Below are positions 19,800 to 29,015 of a stretch of 64,000 nt of DNA, one piece after another. Every line of letters starts with the position of its first letter. Position 1 is the stretch's first letter. Source of the DNA: Curtobacterium herbarum (GTDB lineage Bacteria; Actinomycetota; Actinomycetes; Actinomycetales; Microbacteriaceae); contig NZ_JAFBBT010000001.1 in NCBI RefSeq assembly GCF_016907335.1, forward strand, positions 1,364,001-1,428,000, written 5' to 3'. The notes under the pieces were generated by a model, which was not told the DNA's origin, ran no database searches, and was given only the letters and a program-made list of their open reading frames with translations. A program made the translations under genes and the position numbers.

Positions 19800-20945
19800 A
19801 TGAGCAGCACCGCGCCCGCCCCCGAACCGACCGACGCCGAGCTGGTCGTCAGCGACGCTGACGACCGCACCACCGTCGCCGTGCTGTTCGGCGGCCGGTC
19901 GAGCGAGCACGAGATCAGCTGCGTCACCGCCGGCGGGATCATGGACGTCGTCGACCGCGACCGCTACGACCTGCTGCCGATCGGCATCACGAAGGACGGC
20001 GCGTTCACCCTGCAGGCGGACGACCCGTCGGACTGGGCGCTGCGCGGCCAGGAGCTGCCGACCGTGCCGGACAACGGCACCCGCGTGCGCTTCCCGCTCT
20101 CCGGTGACTCCCGCGAGCTGTTCGTCGAACTGCCCGACGGCTCGGTGGAGTCCCTCGGGTCGGTCGACGTGGTGTTCCCGATCCTGCACGGTCCGTTCGG
20201 CGAGGACGGCACGATCCAGGGCCTCCTCGAGACCGCCGGTCTGCCCTACGCCGGTGACGGCGTCCTGGCCAGTGCCCTGGCGATGGACAAGCACGTCGCG
20301 AAGGCGGTCCTCGAACACGCCGGCCTGCGCGTCGCACCCTGGACGACCGTGCTCCGTCGGCAGTGGCAGTCCGACCCGGTCGACGTCGCCGAGTCGGTCG
20401 CCGCACACGGGTTCCCGCTCTTCGTGAAGCCCGCCCGCGCCGGCTCGAGCATGGGCGTCTCGCGCGTCGACGAGCCCGCACAGCTCGGTGCCGCGATGGA
20501 CCTGGCCTTCGAGCACGACAGCAAGGTGATCGTCGAGCCCAGGGTCGTCGGGCGCGAGATCGAGGTGGCCGTCCTGGAGGGCCGTGACGGCACCCCGCGC
20601 ACGAGTCTGCCCGGCGAGATCGTCGTCGCCGAGGACGGCTTCTACGACTTCGCGGCCAAGTACCTGGGTGGCGACGAGCAGCTGCTCTGCCCGGCCCCGC
20701 TCACCGAGGCCGAGACCGACGAGATCCGGTCGATCGGGGCACGGGCGTTCGAGGCGATCGGCGGCGCCGGACTGGCACGCGTGGACTGCTTCCTGACCGA
20801 CGACGGCTTCGTGGTCAACGAGGTCAACACGATGCCGGGCTTCACGCCGTTCTCGATGTACCCGCGCTGCTGGGCGGCGTCGGGACTGGCGTACCCGGAC
20901 CTCGTCGCCGAGCTCATCGAGCTGGGACGCGTCGCGGTCCGCTGA
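19800..20945 (+). CDS. ddl: D-alanine--D-alanine ligase
   Basis: This ATP-grasp ligase makes the D-Ala-D-Ala dipeptide of peptidoglycan. It has 381 residues. Visible parts are the N-terminal VAVLFGGRSSEHEIS, the ATP-grasp segment FVKPARAGSSMGVSRV, and the metal-site NEVNTMPGFTPFSMYPR. The ATG at 19800 follows ttggag. A 31-bp gap separates it from gpsA, so it closes the leuC-to-ddl operon. Confidence 0.96.
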   Translation: MSSTAPAPEPTDAELVVSDADDRTTVAVLFGGRSSEHEISCVTAGGIMDVVDRDRYDLLPIGITKDGAFTLQADDPSDWALRGQELPTVPDNGTRVRFPLSGDSRELFVELPDGSVESLGSVDVVFPILHGPFGEDGTIQGLLETAGLPYAGDGVLASALAMDKHVAKAVLEHAGLRVAPWTTVLRRQWQSDPVDVAESVAAHGFPLFVKPARAGSSMGVSRVDEPAQLGAAMDLAFEHDSKVIVEPRVVGREIEVAVLEGRDGTPRTSLPGEIVVAEDGFYDFAAKYLGGDEQLLCPAPLTEAETDEIRSIGARAFEAIGGAGLARVDCFLTDDGFVVNEVNTMPGFTPFSMYPRCWAASGLAYPDLVAELIELGRVAVR

Positions 20946-20970
20946 CGGTCCGGGCGGCCCGGGACAGCGC

Positions 20971-21044
20971 GGGCGCTGGGCGTCCTGCGGGCCGGCGCCC
21001 GAGCTGACGTCCTGCGGCCCTGTGCCCTAGCTGACGTCCTGCGG
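20971..21044 (-). repeat. 27-bp tandem repeat spanning the DUF3515 stop codon
   Basis: Two 27-bp units (about 20991-21017 and 21018-21044) plus a partial third end in gctgacgtcctgcgg. In the gene-proximal unit the bases cta make the TAG stop of the DUF3515 gene; in the next unit the same position is cga (a serine codon). The repeat therefore continues in frame past the stop. Confidence 0.85.
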
Positions 21045-21530
21045 ATCGAGGCAGCGGTGCCCGTCCTTCGGCAGCGTCGACACGGCGTCACCGAGGTCCT
21101 GCAGCGCGTCGGCCGTGGCGCGCTTCGTGTCGATGACGACCTGCACCGCCGGGGACCGGCCGAAGGTCGTGTAGACGACGTTCTGCCCGCGGTCGTCGCG
21201 GATCCAGTCGACCGAACCCTTCGCGAAGCACGGCAGGTCGGAGACGGTCGGCACGGCGACGCCGCAGTGGTAGAGCACGGCGGCGGGGGAGCCCCACGCG
21301 GCGGTCGCTTGCGCGGAGGTGTTCCGGAGCGGGAGCGTGCCGTTCAGCGTCGCGGGGAGCCGGACCTGGGCGCCGGCGCAGGCGGCCGCGTTCGCCGAGG
21401 GAGCGGGCTGCATGGCGACGGCGTTCGTGCAGCCGGTCAGCCCCACGACGACGGCCGCGGCGAGGACCAGACCCGCGAGGGCACTGCGGCGGCGGGTGAC
21501 GGTCCGGGGGCGGCGGGGTGCGGTGTCCAT
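21027..21530 (-). CDS. DUF3515-family lipoprotein
   Basis: This is a 167-residue secreted lipoprotein. A basic start and hydrophobic core lead to the lipobox LTGC, with the acylated Cys at residue 34. The mature part has conserved cysteines in CAGAQVRLPATLNG, HCGVAVP, DLPCF and RCLDP. DUF3515 proteins usually neighbour thiL in actinobacteria, as here; their role is unknown. It is divergent from thiL with only 24 bp between start codons. The C-terminus ends inside a tandem repeat. Confidence 0.85.
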   Translation of the reverse strand: MDTAPRRPRTVTRRRSALAGLVLAAAVVVGLTGCTNAVAMQPAPSANAAACAGAQVRLPATLNGTLPLRNTSAQATAAWGSPAAVLYHCGVAVPTVSDLPCFAKGSVDWIRDDRGQNVVYTTFGRSPAVQVVIDTKRATADALQDLGDAVSTLPKDGHRCLDPQDVS

Positions 21531-21554
21531 CGGCGTCCAGGCTACCGTTCTGGT

Positions 21555-22676
21555 GTGGACGCGACGGACGAGCAGGACCCCGGCACCCGGCCCCGGACGG
21601 TGGGTGAACCGACGGTGGGCACACCGACGGTCGGGGCACTCGGCGAACTGGCCGTGCTCGCCCGCGTGACCCGGCGCCTCCCGTCCGGGTCACCGCTGCT
21701 CGGCCCCGGCGACGACTGCGCGGTCGTCGCCGCTCCGGACGGACGGTTCGTCGTGACGACGGACATGATGGTGCACGGCCCGGACTTCCGGTGGGCGTGG
21801 TCCTCGCCCGAGGACGTCGGCTGGAAGGCCGCCGCCACGAACCTCTCCGACGTCGCCGCGATGGGCGCGGTGCCCTCGGGTCTCGTGGTCGCCATCGCCG
21901 CCCCGCAGGAGACGCCGGTCACCGTGCTCGAGGGCATCGCCGACGGCTTCCGCACCGCCATCGACGCACTGGCACCTGGGATCGGCGTCGTCGGCGGCGA
22001 CCTGTCGACCTCGGCGACGTTCTCACTGACCGTGACGGCGTTCGGCGACCTCGGCGGACGCACCCCGGTCCTCCGCTCGGGCGCGCGCCCCGGCGACGTC
22101 CTGGCGGTCTCCGGCGAGCTCGGGCCGGCCGCACGGGGGCTCGCCCGGCTGTTCCGCGACGGCGTGGACGCTGCCGGTGAGCCGGACGCGGACCGGGTCC
22201 GGGCGAGCGGGGCGGACACCGACCCCGACGTCGCCCGGCAACGCCGTCCGGTCCCGCCGATCGCCGACGGTCCGCTCGCTGCTGGGGCCGGAGCGACCGC
22301 GATGCTCGACCTCTCGGACGGCCTGGCGATCGACGCCGGTCGGCTGGCACGTGCGAGTGGGGTGACGCTGGAACTCGACGTCGAGCCGGCGCTGGACCCG
22401 GTCGCGCTGCACGGTGGTGAGGACCACGGGCTGCTGGCGACCTTCCCGGCCGAGGCCGCCCTGCCGGGCGGGTTCCGACGGATCGGGGTCGTCCGGGTGC
22501 GCGACGACGTGGGCAGCGGCGAGGCGGGGCACGGCGACACGGGGAGCTACGACACGGGGAGCAGCGACACGGCGCGCGGCGGTACCGGCCGCAGTGTCGA
22601 CCTGGTGCGTGGCGGGGAAGTGGTCCCGACGACGGGGTGGGACCCCTACGCCGACTGGGACGGCGCAGCGGGCTGA
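21555..22676 (+). CDS. thiL: thiamine-monophosphate kinase
   Basis: This enzyme phosphorylates thiamine monophosphate to the active diphosphate. It has 373 residues. Family features are LGPGDDCAVVAAPDG, the metal site TTDMMVHGPDF, and NLSDVAAMGAVPSG. The GTG start at 21555 leaves 24 bp to the divergent DUF3515 gene. The C-terminal region carries a Gly/Asp/Thr/Ser-rich insertion (HGDTGSYDTGSSDTARGG) from short repeats at about 22530-22580, absent from typical ThiL. Confidence 0.92.
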   Translation: MDATDEQDPGTRPRTVGEPTVGTPTVGALGELAVLARVTRRLPSGSPLLGPGDDCAVVAAPDGRFVVTTDMMVHGPDFRWAWSSPEDVGWKAAATNLSDVAAMGAVPSGLVVAIAAPQETPVTVLEGIADGFRTAIDALAPGIGVVGGDLSTSATFSLTVTAFGDLGGRTPVLRSGARPGDVLAVSGELGPAARGLARLFRDGVDAAGEPDADRVRASGADTDPDVARQRRPVPPIADGPLAAGAGATAMLDLSDGLAIDAGRLARASGVTLELDVEPALDPVALHGGEDHGLLATFPAEAALPGGFRRIGVVRVRDDVGSGEAGHGDTGSYDTGSSDTARGGTGRSVDLVRGGEVVPTTGWDPYADWDGAAG

Positions 22677-22680
22677 GAGC

Positions 22681-22720
22681 GGAGCGCGGTCGACCGCGAC
22701 GGAGCACAGTCGACCGCGAC
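22681..22720. repeat. two 20-bp direct repeats between convergent thiL and rsmD
   Basis: Two copies of ggagcRcRgtcgaccgcgac (22681-22700, 22701-22720) occur. The first contains the 14-bp palindrome CGCGGTCGACCGCG at 22685-22698. It could act as a bidirectional terminator, but no T tract is present. Confidence 0.7.
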
Positions 22721-22739
22721 AGCGTGCTGAGCGACCGGC

Positions 22740-23306
22740 TCAGCCGGCGGCGTCCGCCACGGCTTCCCACGCGACGGTGTCGCCCCACGACCGCTTGCTG
22801 AACGGCGTCAGTCCGGTCGGCCACGTCGGCTCCGGGGAACGGGTGCCCCGTTCGACGACGACGACCGCCTCGGGCGTCAGTCGGGACACCAGGGCGTCGA
22901 GGACGTCGGTCAGTTCGGACTCCGGGACCTCGTACGGCGGGTCGATGAACACCAGGTCGAAGGTCTTCGCCGTGGTCCGGAGGTAGCCGAGGGCCGGCTG
23001 CGCGTGCACCGCGACCCGGACGCCGGGCACCCGCTTCTGCACCGCCTTCGCGTTCTCGCGACAGGCGGCGGCAGCGGGAGCCGCCCGGTCGACGAGCGAC
23101 ACCTCGACCGCACCGCGCGACGCCGCTTCGAGCCCGAGTGCGCCGGTCCCCGCGTAGAGGTCGGCCACCGAGGTGTCGTCGATCAGCCCGCGCGACTCGA
23201 GCGACGAGAAGAGCGCTTCGCGCACGCGGTCGCTCGTCGGCCGGGTGCCGGACTTCGGCACCCGGAGCGTCGTGGAGCCGGCGGCACCGGCGATGATGCG
23301 GGTCAT
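22740..23306 (-). CDS. rsmD: 16S rRNA (guanine(966)-N(2))-methyltransferase
   Basis: This 188-residue SAM-dependent enzyme methylates G966 of 16S rRNA. It shows MTRIIAGAAGSTTLRVP, the SAM-binding VADLYAGTGALGLEAASRG, and the N6/N2-methyltransferase catalytic motif DPPYEVP. The start at 23306 gives the conserved N-terminus and lies 96 bp from the divergent recG start. It is usually encoded beside recG and coaD in actinobacteria, as here. Confidence 0.94.
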   Translation of the reverse strand: MTRIIAGAAGSTTLRVPKSGTRPTSDRVREALFSSLESRGLIDDTSVADLYAGTGALGLEAASRGAVEVSLVDRAAPAAAACRENAKAVQKRVPGVRVAVHAQPALGYLRTTAKTFDLVFIDPPYEVPESELTDVLDALVSRLTPEAVVVVERGTRSPEPTWPTGLTPFSKRSWGDTVAWEAVADAAG

Positions 23307-23402
23307 ACAGCCACCGTAGCGGGCAGCCGCGGCCCCTCCGGCGTTCTCCACAGGCGTCCGGGAGGCCCGTGGTCGGTCGGTCGTGCCGGGTACCGTTGGC
23401 GT

Positions 23403-25715
23403 GTGGTCACCTCCCGCGCCGACACCGCCCCGACGACGCCCGGCGGCTCCGTGCCCGACGGTTCCGTGCCCGGCGGTTCCCTGCCTGACGGTCCCGCGCC
23501 CGCCACGCCTGCAGTCGAGTGGGGGCCGGCGCCGCTCGACGTGAAGCTGGCCAACGTCCTCGGTGGCCGGACCGCGAAGGCGATCGAGAAGGCCTTCGGG
23601 CACCGGACGGTCGGTGAGTTCCTCGAGCACGCCCCCCGGCGCTACGCCGAACGCGGTGCGCTGACCGCCCTGGACTCCCTGGCGATCGGCGAACCGGTGA
23701 CGATCGTGGCCGAAGTGGTCGAGGTCCGCGAGCGCACGATGCGGGCCCGGCGCGGCTCGATCCTCGAAGCGAAGATCGGGGACGGCAAGGGCCTGCTGAC
23801 CCTGACCTTCTTCAACCAGGGCTGGCGCACGAAGGACCTGGTCGTCGGCGCTCGGGGCATCTTCGCGGGCAAGGTCGGCGACTACCGCGGGGCCCGGCAG
23901 CTGGCCCACCCGGACTACGAGCTCTTCGACGCCGACGACCCGCGCGCGACGGCCGACCCGGAGTCGGACGAGGCCATCCGCTTCTCCCGCCAGCCGATCC
24001 CGATCTACCCGGCCACCGCGTCACTGTCGTCGTGGCAGATCGCGAAGGCCATGGGCATCGTCCTCGACACCCTGCCTGAGGTCACCGATCCGATCCCCGC
24101 ATCGGTGCGGACCCGTCTCGACCTGGTGCCGTTCCGGAAGGCGCTCGAGATGCTGCACCGACCCGAGAAGGTCGCGGACTTCAAACGCGCTCAGGACGCG
24201 TTGCGCTACCGCGAGGCGTTCGTGCTGCAGACCGCCCTGGTGCAGCGCCGGATCGCGGCCCGTGCGACGGCGTCGGTGGCCCGGGTCGCCGCTCCGGGCG
24301 GGATCCTCGAGCGGTTCGACGCGACCCTGCCGTTCACGCTCACCGACGACCAGCGAGCGGTCGGTGCCGAGATCGCCCAGGACATGGCCGGAACGTGGCC
24401 GATGCACCGGCTCGTGCAGGGCGAGGTCGGTTCCGGCAAGACCCTCGTGGCGATCCGGGCGATGCTCACCGTGGCGGAGTCGGGCGGCCAGTCCGCCCTG
24501 ATCGCCCCGACGGAGGTCCTGGCCGCGCAGCACCTCCGGTCGATCGTGAAGTTCCTCGGCCCGGACCTGGCGGCGGAACTCCGGCCGGTGATCCTGACCG
24601 GCTCGCAGTCCACCGACGAACGCCGACGCGCACTGCTCGCGGCGGCCTCCGGTGGCTCCCGGCTCGTCGTCGGGACGCACGCGCTCCTCGGTGACCGCGT
24701 GGACTTCGCCGAGCTCGGTCTGGTGGTCGTCGACGAGCAGCACCGCTTCGGCGTCGAGCAGCGTGAGGCACTCCGGACGAAGGGCGCGACCCCGCCGCAC
24801 GTGCTGGTGCTCACCGCGACGCCGATCCCGCGCACGGTCGCGATGACGGTGTTCGGCGACCTCGACGTCTCGACCATCCAGGGCATGCCCTCCGGCCGCG
24901 CCGGTGTGGAGACCTTCACGGTCGGGCTGGCCGAGCACCCGGGGTGGGAGTCCCGGATCTGGACCCGGATGGCGGAGGAACTCGCCGACGGCCGGCAGGC
25001 GTTCGTGGTCTGCCCGGCCATCGACGACGCGCACGGTGAGGACGACGGCGCACCGGAACCGGCAGCCGACGGCAGCGACCCCGAGGGCACGCCGACCCGG
25101 AAGCCCGCGACCGTCCTGGCGACCGCCGAACGGATGCGGACGATGCCGGTCCTCGCGGGGCGTCGGATCGAGGTCCTGCACGGACGGATGACGGCGGAGG
25201 AGAAGGACCGCGTGATGACGTCCTTCGCCGACGGCGCGGTCGACGTGCTCGTCGCCACGACGGTCATCGAGGTCGGGGTGGACGTGCCGAACGCCTCGAT
25301 GATGGCCGTGCTCGACGCCGACCGGTTCGGTGTCTCGCAGCTGCACCAGCTCCGTGGTCGGATCGGCCGCGGGCAGTACGCGGGCGTCTGCCTGCTCGTC
25401 ACCCACGCCGAGGCCGAGACGGTCTCGCGCGAGCGGGTCGACGCCGTCGCGGCGTCCGACGACGGGTTCGAGCTCGCCCGGGTCGACCTGGAACTCCGAC
25501 GTGAGGGCGACGTCCTCGGCGAACGACAGTCCGGCGGGCGGTCGTCCCTGACGCTCCTGCGGGTGGTGCAGCACGCGGACGTCATCATCGACGCCCGTGA
25601 CGAGGCCGAGCGGCTCCTCGAGCGCGACCCGGACCTCAGCGGCAGCCCGGCGCTCCGGGACGCCCTGACACGCCGCCTGGACGAGTCCGACGCGGCCTTC
25701 CTCGGCAAGAACTGA
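23403..25715 (+). CDS. recG: ATP-dependent DNA helicase RecG
   Basis: This branch-migration helicase rescues stalled forks. It has 770 residues: an N-terminal wedge (OB) domain, then the helicase core. Walker A is GEVGSGKT (340-347) and the DExH box is DEQH (444-447); motif VI appears as [12 protein letters not shown]. The GTG at 23403 starts a low-complexity tail ([17 protein letters not shown], from short repeats) before the conserved domain, so a start further in is possible. An acidic insertion, [18 protein letters not shown], lies in the second helicase lobe. Confidence 0.95.
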   Translation: MVTSRADTAPTTPGGSVPDGSVPGGSLPDGPAPATPAVEWGPAPLDVKLANVLGGRTAKAIEKAFGHRTVGEFLEHAPRRYAERGALTALDSLAIGEPVTIVAEVVEVRERTMRARRGSILEAKIGDGKGLLTLTFFNQGWRTKDLVVGARGIFAGKVGDYRGARQLAHPDYELFDADDPRATADPESDEAIRFSRQPIPIYPATASLSSWQIAKAMGIVLDTLPEVTDPIPASVRTRLDLVPFRKALEMLHRPEKVADFKRAQDALRYREAFVLQTALVQRRIAARATASVARVAAPGGILERFDATLPFTLTDDQRAVGAEIAQDMAGTWPMHRLVQGEVGSGKTLVAIRAMLTVAESGGQSALIAPTEVLAAQHLRSIVKFLGPDLAAELRPVILTGSQSTDERRRALLAAASGGSRLVVGTHALLGDRVDFAELGLVVVDEQHRFGVEQREALRTKGATPPHVLVLTATPIPRTVAMTVFGDLDVSTIQGMPSGRAGVETFTVGLAEHPGWESRIWTRMAEELADGRQAFVVCPAIDDAHGEDDGAPEPAADGSDPEGTPTRKPATVLATAERMRTMPVLAGRRIEVLHGRMTAEEKDRVMTSFADGAVDVLVATTVIEVGVDVPNASMMAVLDADRFGVSQLHQLRGRIGRGQYAGVCLLVTHAEAETVSRERVDAVAASDDGFELARVDLELRREGDVLGERQSGGRSSLTLLRVVQHADVIIDARDEAERLLERDPDLSGSPALRDALTRRLDESDAAFLGKN

Positions 25716-25786
25716 GCACGGGGCGACCGGGCACGGGGCCGGACCGCGCCGCAGCGGGTCAGGACCGGGCCGGTATGGTCGCCTGC

Positions 25787-26275
25787 ATGACGAAGATCGC
25801 CGTCGTGCCCGGTTCCTTCGACCCCGTGACGCTGGGGCACCTCGACGTCATCGCCCGTGCCGCCGAGCTGTTCGACGAGGTCCACGTGCTCGTCGTGCAC
25901 AACCCCGACAAGAAGGCCGCGCTGTTCGACGCCGTCGACCGGGTCCGTCTGATCGAGGAGTCCCTGACCGAGGTCGGGGTCCCCGGCCGGGTCGTCGTCG
26001 GGGAGTGGACCGCCGGGCTGCTGGTCGACTACTGCCGACAGGTCGGCTCGAAGATCCTGGTGAAGGGCGTCCGCTCCGGCGAGGACGTGGCGTACGAGAC
26101 CCCGATGGCGATCATGAACCGCCACCTGGCCGGCGTCGAGACGGTGTTCCTGCTGCCGGACGCCGCCCGGGCGCACGTGTCGAGCTCGCTCATCCGGCAG
26201 GTCTCGAGCCTGGGCGGGGACGTCACGCCGTACGTGCCCCAGGTCGTGGCCCGGGCGCTCGCCGACCGCCGCTGA
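25787..26275 (+). CDS. coaD: phosphopantetheine adenylyltransferase
   Basis: This enzyme catalyses the fourth step of coenzyme A synthesis, joining ATP and 4'-phosphopantetheine. It has 162 residues, the normal length. The nucleotidyltransferase signature [12 protein letters not shown] is at residues 9-20 (T/HxGH-type site), and the C-terminal [17 protein letters not shown] is present. The ATG at 25787 is preferred over an in-frame ATG four codons upstream because it gives the conserved start. Confidence 0.96.
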   Translation: MTKIAVVPGSFDPVTLGHLDVIARAAELFDEVHVLVVHNPDKKAALFDAVDRVRLIEESLTEVGVPGRVVVGEWTAGLLVDYCRQVGSKILVKGVRSGEDVAYETPMAIMNRHLAGVETVFLLPDAARAHVSSSLIRQVSSLGGDVTPYVPQVVARALADRR

Positions 26276-26332
26276 GGTCGACACGCGTCGGGTGCTCGAC
26301 TCCTCGGCTCGGGCGCGCTAGGCTGGTTGATC

Positions 26333-26947
26333 GTGTATTCCTCCGTGAACAGCCCCTACGCCCTGCGTGTGCGTGAACTCGCGCAACGGCCGGGCGAGAT
26401 GCGCGAGGTCTCGCTCGACATCGCGGTGCCGAGCACGCTCGGCGCCGGTCTGATCGCGGTGCGCGAGGGTGACCAGATGCACCTCGACGTCAAGCTCGAG
26501 GGCCTGCACGAGGGCGTCCTGGTGTCCGGACACGCCCGGGCCGAGGCAACGGGGGAGTGCTCGCGCTGCCTCATCGACATCAGCGAGCCCGTCGAGGTCG
26601 AATTCGCGGAACTGTTCGCGTATGCTGCCTCGGAGGAATTCGACTACCAGGTTCACGATGACCACGTGGATTGTGAACCGGTCGTCCGAGACGCGGTGGT
26701 GTTGTCGCTGCCGTTCACCCCGGTCTGCCGACCGGACTGTCCAGGACTCGACCCGGTGACGGGTGAGCGCCTGGCGGACGTCGGCGAACGACCGGCTCCG
26801 TCGGCCACCGATCCTCGCTGGGCAGCGCTCGGCGGGATCCAGTTCGACAGCAACGACAGCAACGAGCACCAGAACCCCGGCGGGCACCACGCCGCTGACC
26901 AGACCACCGCGGACGAGGAGCGGGCGCCGGCCGACCAGGCCGAGTGA
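26333..26947 (+). CDS. YceD/DUF177 family protein
   Basis: This is a 204-residue member of the YceD (DUF177) family, almost always encoded directly before rpmF. In some bacteria it is linked to 23S rRNA accumulation. Two Cys pairs are visible, CSRC and CRPDC, consistent with a metal knuckle. The C-terminus is hydrophilic and low complexity (FDSNDSNEHQNPGG). The GTG at 26333 and a TTG at 26327 are both possible starts; neither has a strong Shine-Dalgarno sequence. Confidence 0.88.
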   Translation: MYSSVNSPYALRVRELAQRPGEMREVSLDIAVPSTLGAGLIAVREGDQMHLDVKLEGLHEGVLVSGHARAEATGECSRCLIDISEPVEVEFAELFAYAASEEFDYQVHDDHVDCEPVVRDAVVLSLPFTPVCRPDCPGLDPVTGERLADVGERPAPSATDPRWAALGGIQFDSNDSNEHQNPGGHHAADQTTADEERAPADQAE

Positions 26948-26994
26948 CCGCCACCATCCGCGACTGACCACCGACCAAACGAAAGAGAACCACC

Positions 26995-27198
26995 ATGGCC
27001 GTCCCGAAGCGCAAGCAGTCCCGTGCGAACACGCACGCCCGTCGATCGCAGTGGAAGGCCGCACCGGTCCAGCTCGTGAAGACGATCGAGAACGGCAAGG
27101 TCGTCTACAGCCTCCCGCACCGTGCGAAGGTCGTCGAGGACTCCGCCGGCACCCCCCTGTACATGGAGTACAAGGGCCGCAAGGTCGCCGACGTCTGA
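26995..27198 (+). CDS. rpmF: 50S ribosomal protein L32
   Basis: This 67-residue L32 has the usual [20 protein letters not shown] start. The ATG follows gaaagaga 5 nt upstream. It lies between the DUF177 gene and rnc, a standard order. The CxxC zinc knuckle of some L32 proteins is absent, so this is the zinc-free form. Confidence 0.97.
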   Translation: MAVPKRKQSRANTHARRSQWKAAPVQLVKTIENGKVVYSLPHRAKVVEDSAGTPLYMEYKGRKVADV

Positions 27199-27211
27199 TC
27201 GGACTGCACTC

Positions 27212-27943
27212 ATGACTGCGACGTCCGGCGCCGCGGGGTCCAGCCCCGTGGGGCCGGACGTCGTTCGTCTTCGTGACCTCCTCGGGGTCCCCGTCGACCC
27301 CGAGCTCCTCCAGCTCGCGCTGACCCACCGCTCGTACGCGTACGAGCACGGCGGGATCCGGCACAACGAGCGGCTGGAGTTCCTCGGCGACTCCATCCTC
27401 GGCCAGGCCGTGACCGTCAAGCTCTTCCGGGACTACCCGGAGCTCGACGAGGGTGAGCTCGCCAAGCGGCGCGCCAGCCTCGTGTCGACCGTCGCCCTGG
27501 CGGAGATCGGCCGGCACATCGGGCTCGGCGCGTACCTCCGGCTCGGCAAGGGCGAGGAACAGACCGGCGGGCGGGACAAGTCCTCGATCCTCGCCGACAC
27601 CGTCGAGGCCGTGATCGGTGCGACGTACATCTCCGCCGGTGCCGACGCCGCGACCGACCTCGTGCTCCGTCTCGTCGCGCCGCTGCTCGTCGACCCGGCT
27701 CGGTTCGGTGCCGCGATGGACCCGAAGACCAGCCTGCAGGAGCTCGCCTCCGTGCTGACGCTCGGCAACCCGGCCTACCGGATCACCGAGGCGGGCCCGG
27801 ACCACGACAAGACCTTCCACGCCACCGTGGTGCTGCAGGGCGAGGACATCGCCACCGGCACCGGGACGAGCAAGAAGACCGCCGAGATGTCGGCGGCGCT
27901 CGACGCCTGGACGCGACTGTCCGGGCGCACCGCCGGGGCCTGA
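27212..27943 (+). CDS. rnc: ribonuclease III
   Basis: This endonuclease cleaves double-stranded RNA in rRNA and mRNA processing. It has 243 residues. The catalytic signature is NERLEFLGDSILG, the second acidic pair is DTVEAVIGATY, and the C-terminal dsRNA-binding domain runs from DPKTSLQELA to the end. The ATG at 27212 lies 13 bp after rpmF; the 4-bp gap to mutM suggests co-translation. Confidence 0.96.
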   Translation: MTATSGAAGSSPVGPDVVRLRDLLGVPVDPELLQLALTHRSYAYEHGGIRHNERLEFLGDSILGQAVTVKLFRDYPELDEGELAKRRASLVSTVALAEIGRHIGLGAYLRLGKGEEQTGGRDKSSILADTVEAVIGATYISAGADAATDLVLRLVAPLLVDPARFGAAMDPKTSLQELASVLTLGNPAYRITEAGPDHDKTFHATVVLQGEDIATGTGTSKKTAEMSAALDAWTRLSGRTAGA

Positions 27944-27947
27944 CCAG

Positions 27948-28982
27948 GTGCCCGAACTCCCCGAGGTCGAGGTCGTCCGCGCGGGCCTCGAACCCGCGGT
28001 CACCGGTGCACGGGTGCTGCACGTGCAGGTGCTCGACGAGCGGGCCCTCACCCGGCACGACGGCCTGGCCGAGGACTTCGCGCACCGGCTGACCGGCCGG
28101 ACGATCGCCGCCGCCGTCCGCCGTGGCAAGTTCATGTGGTTCCCGCTGCACGACGACGCGCAGCCCGGACCAGGAACCGACGCGCACGCCGGACCGGGAA
28201 CCGACGCGCACGCCGGACCGGGAACCGACGCGCGCCCCGAGGCCCTCGTCGCCCACCTCGGCATGAGCGGCCAGATCCTGCTCGGCCGCGACCGCCCCGC
28301 CGCCCGCCACCGCCGCATCGTCATCGACGTGCAGCCGCCCGGCACGGACCGCGACGGTGCGCCGGAGGCACCCGTCCAGCTCGAGTTCGTCGACCAGCGG
28401 ACCTTCGGCTCGATGGCCATCGACCGGATGCTGCCGACGGTCGACGGCGCTCCCGCGGGGCTCGCTGGTGCCGTGGACACGCTCGACCCCGCCGCCGCCT
28501 GGCGCCGCCGGATCCCGTTCCAGGTGTCGCACATCGCCCGCGACCCGCTCGACCCGGCGTTCGACGACGACCGGTTCCTCGCCGCCGCACGCAAACGGTC
28601 GAGCGGCATCAAGCGGGTCCTGCTCGACCAGGGCGTGATCAGCGGCATCGGCAACATCTACGCCGACGAGTCGCTCTGGGCCGCGAAGCTCCACTTCGAC
28701 CGCCCGGCCGACCGGCTGCCCCGCGCGACGCTCCGCGGGCTCCTCGACGAGGTCCGTGCGGTGCTGCGACGCGCGCTCGAGGACGGCGGCACGAGCTTCG
28801 ACGACCAGTACGTCAACGTGAACGGGCAGTCCGGCTACTTCTCGCAGCGCCTGGCGGTCTACGGGCAACAGGGTGAGCCGTGTCCACGGTGCGGGACGCC
28901 GATCGTGCGCGAGCCGTGGATGAACCGCTCCAGCCACCGTTGCCCCGTGTGCCAACCGAGGCCCCGGGCCCGCCTGCGTTAG
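27948..28982 (+). CDS. mutM: formamidopyrimidine-DNA glycosylase
   Basis: This base-excision repair enzyme removes 8-oxoguanine. It has 344 residues, longer than the usual 270-290. The N-terminus PELPEVE supplies the catalytic Pro and Glu after Met removal. The H2TH region GIGNIYADESLW is followed by the zinc finger CPRC-x16-CPVC. The extra length includes an 8-residue repeat (P/AGPGTDAH x3), encoded by 24-bp units at 28164-28235 between the first strands and the conserved VAHLGMSGQ. Confidence 0.95.
   Translation: MPELPEVEVVRAGLEPAVTGARVLHVQVLDERALTRHDGLAEDFAHRLTGRTIAAAVRRGKFMWFPLHDDAQPGPGTDAHAGPGTDAHAGPGTDARPEALVAHLGMSGQILLGRDRPAARHRRIVIDVQPPGTDRDGAPEAPVQLEFVDQRTFGSMAIDRMLPTVDGAPAGLAGAVDTLDPAAAWRRRIPFQVSHIARDPLDPAFDDDRFLAAARKRSSGIKRVLLDQGVISGIGNIYADESLWAAKLHFDRPADRLPRATLRGLLDEVRAVLRRALEDGGTSFDDQYVNVNGQSGYFSQRLAVYGQQGEPCPRCGTPIVREPWMNRSSHRCPVCQPRPRARLR
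28164..28235 (+). repeat. 24-bp x3 in-frame repeat in mutM
   Basis: Three near-identical 24-bp units encode PGPGTDAH, AGPGTDAH and AGPGTDAR. They sit in a loop before the VAHLGMSGQ strand, where other MutM proteins have no insertion of this kind. Confidence 0.88.
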
Positions 28983-29015
28983 CCTGACGCGGACGCCGAG
29001 GACCCCGGAGACCGC

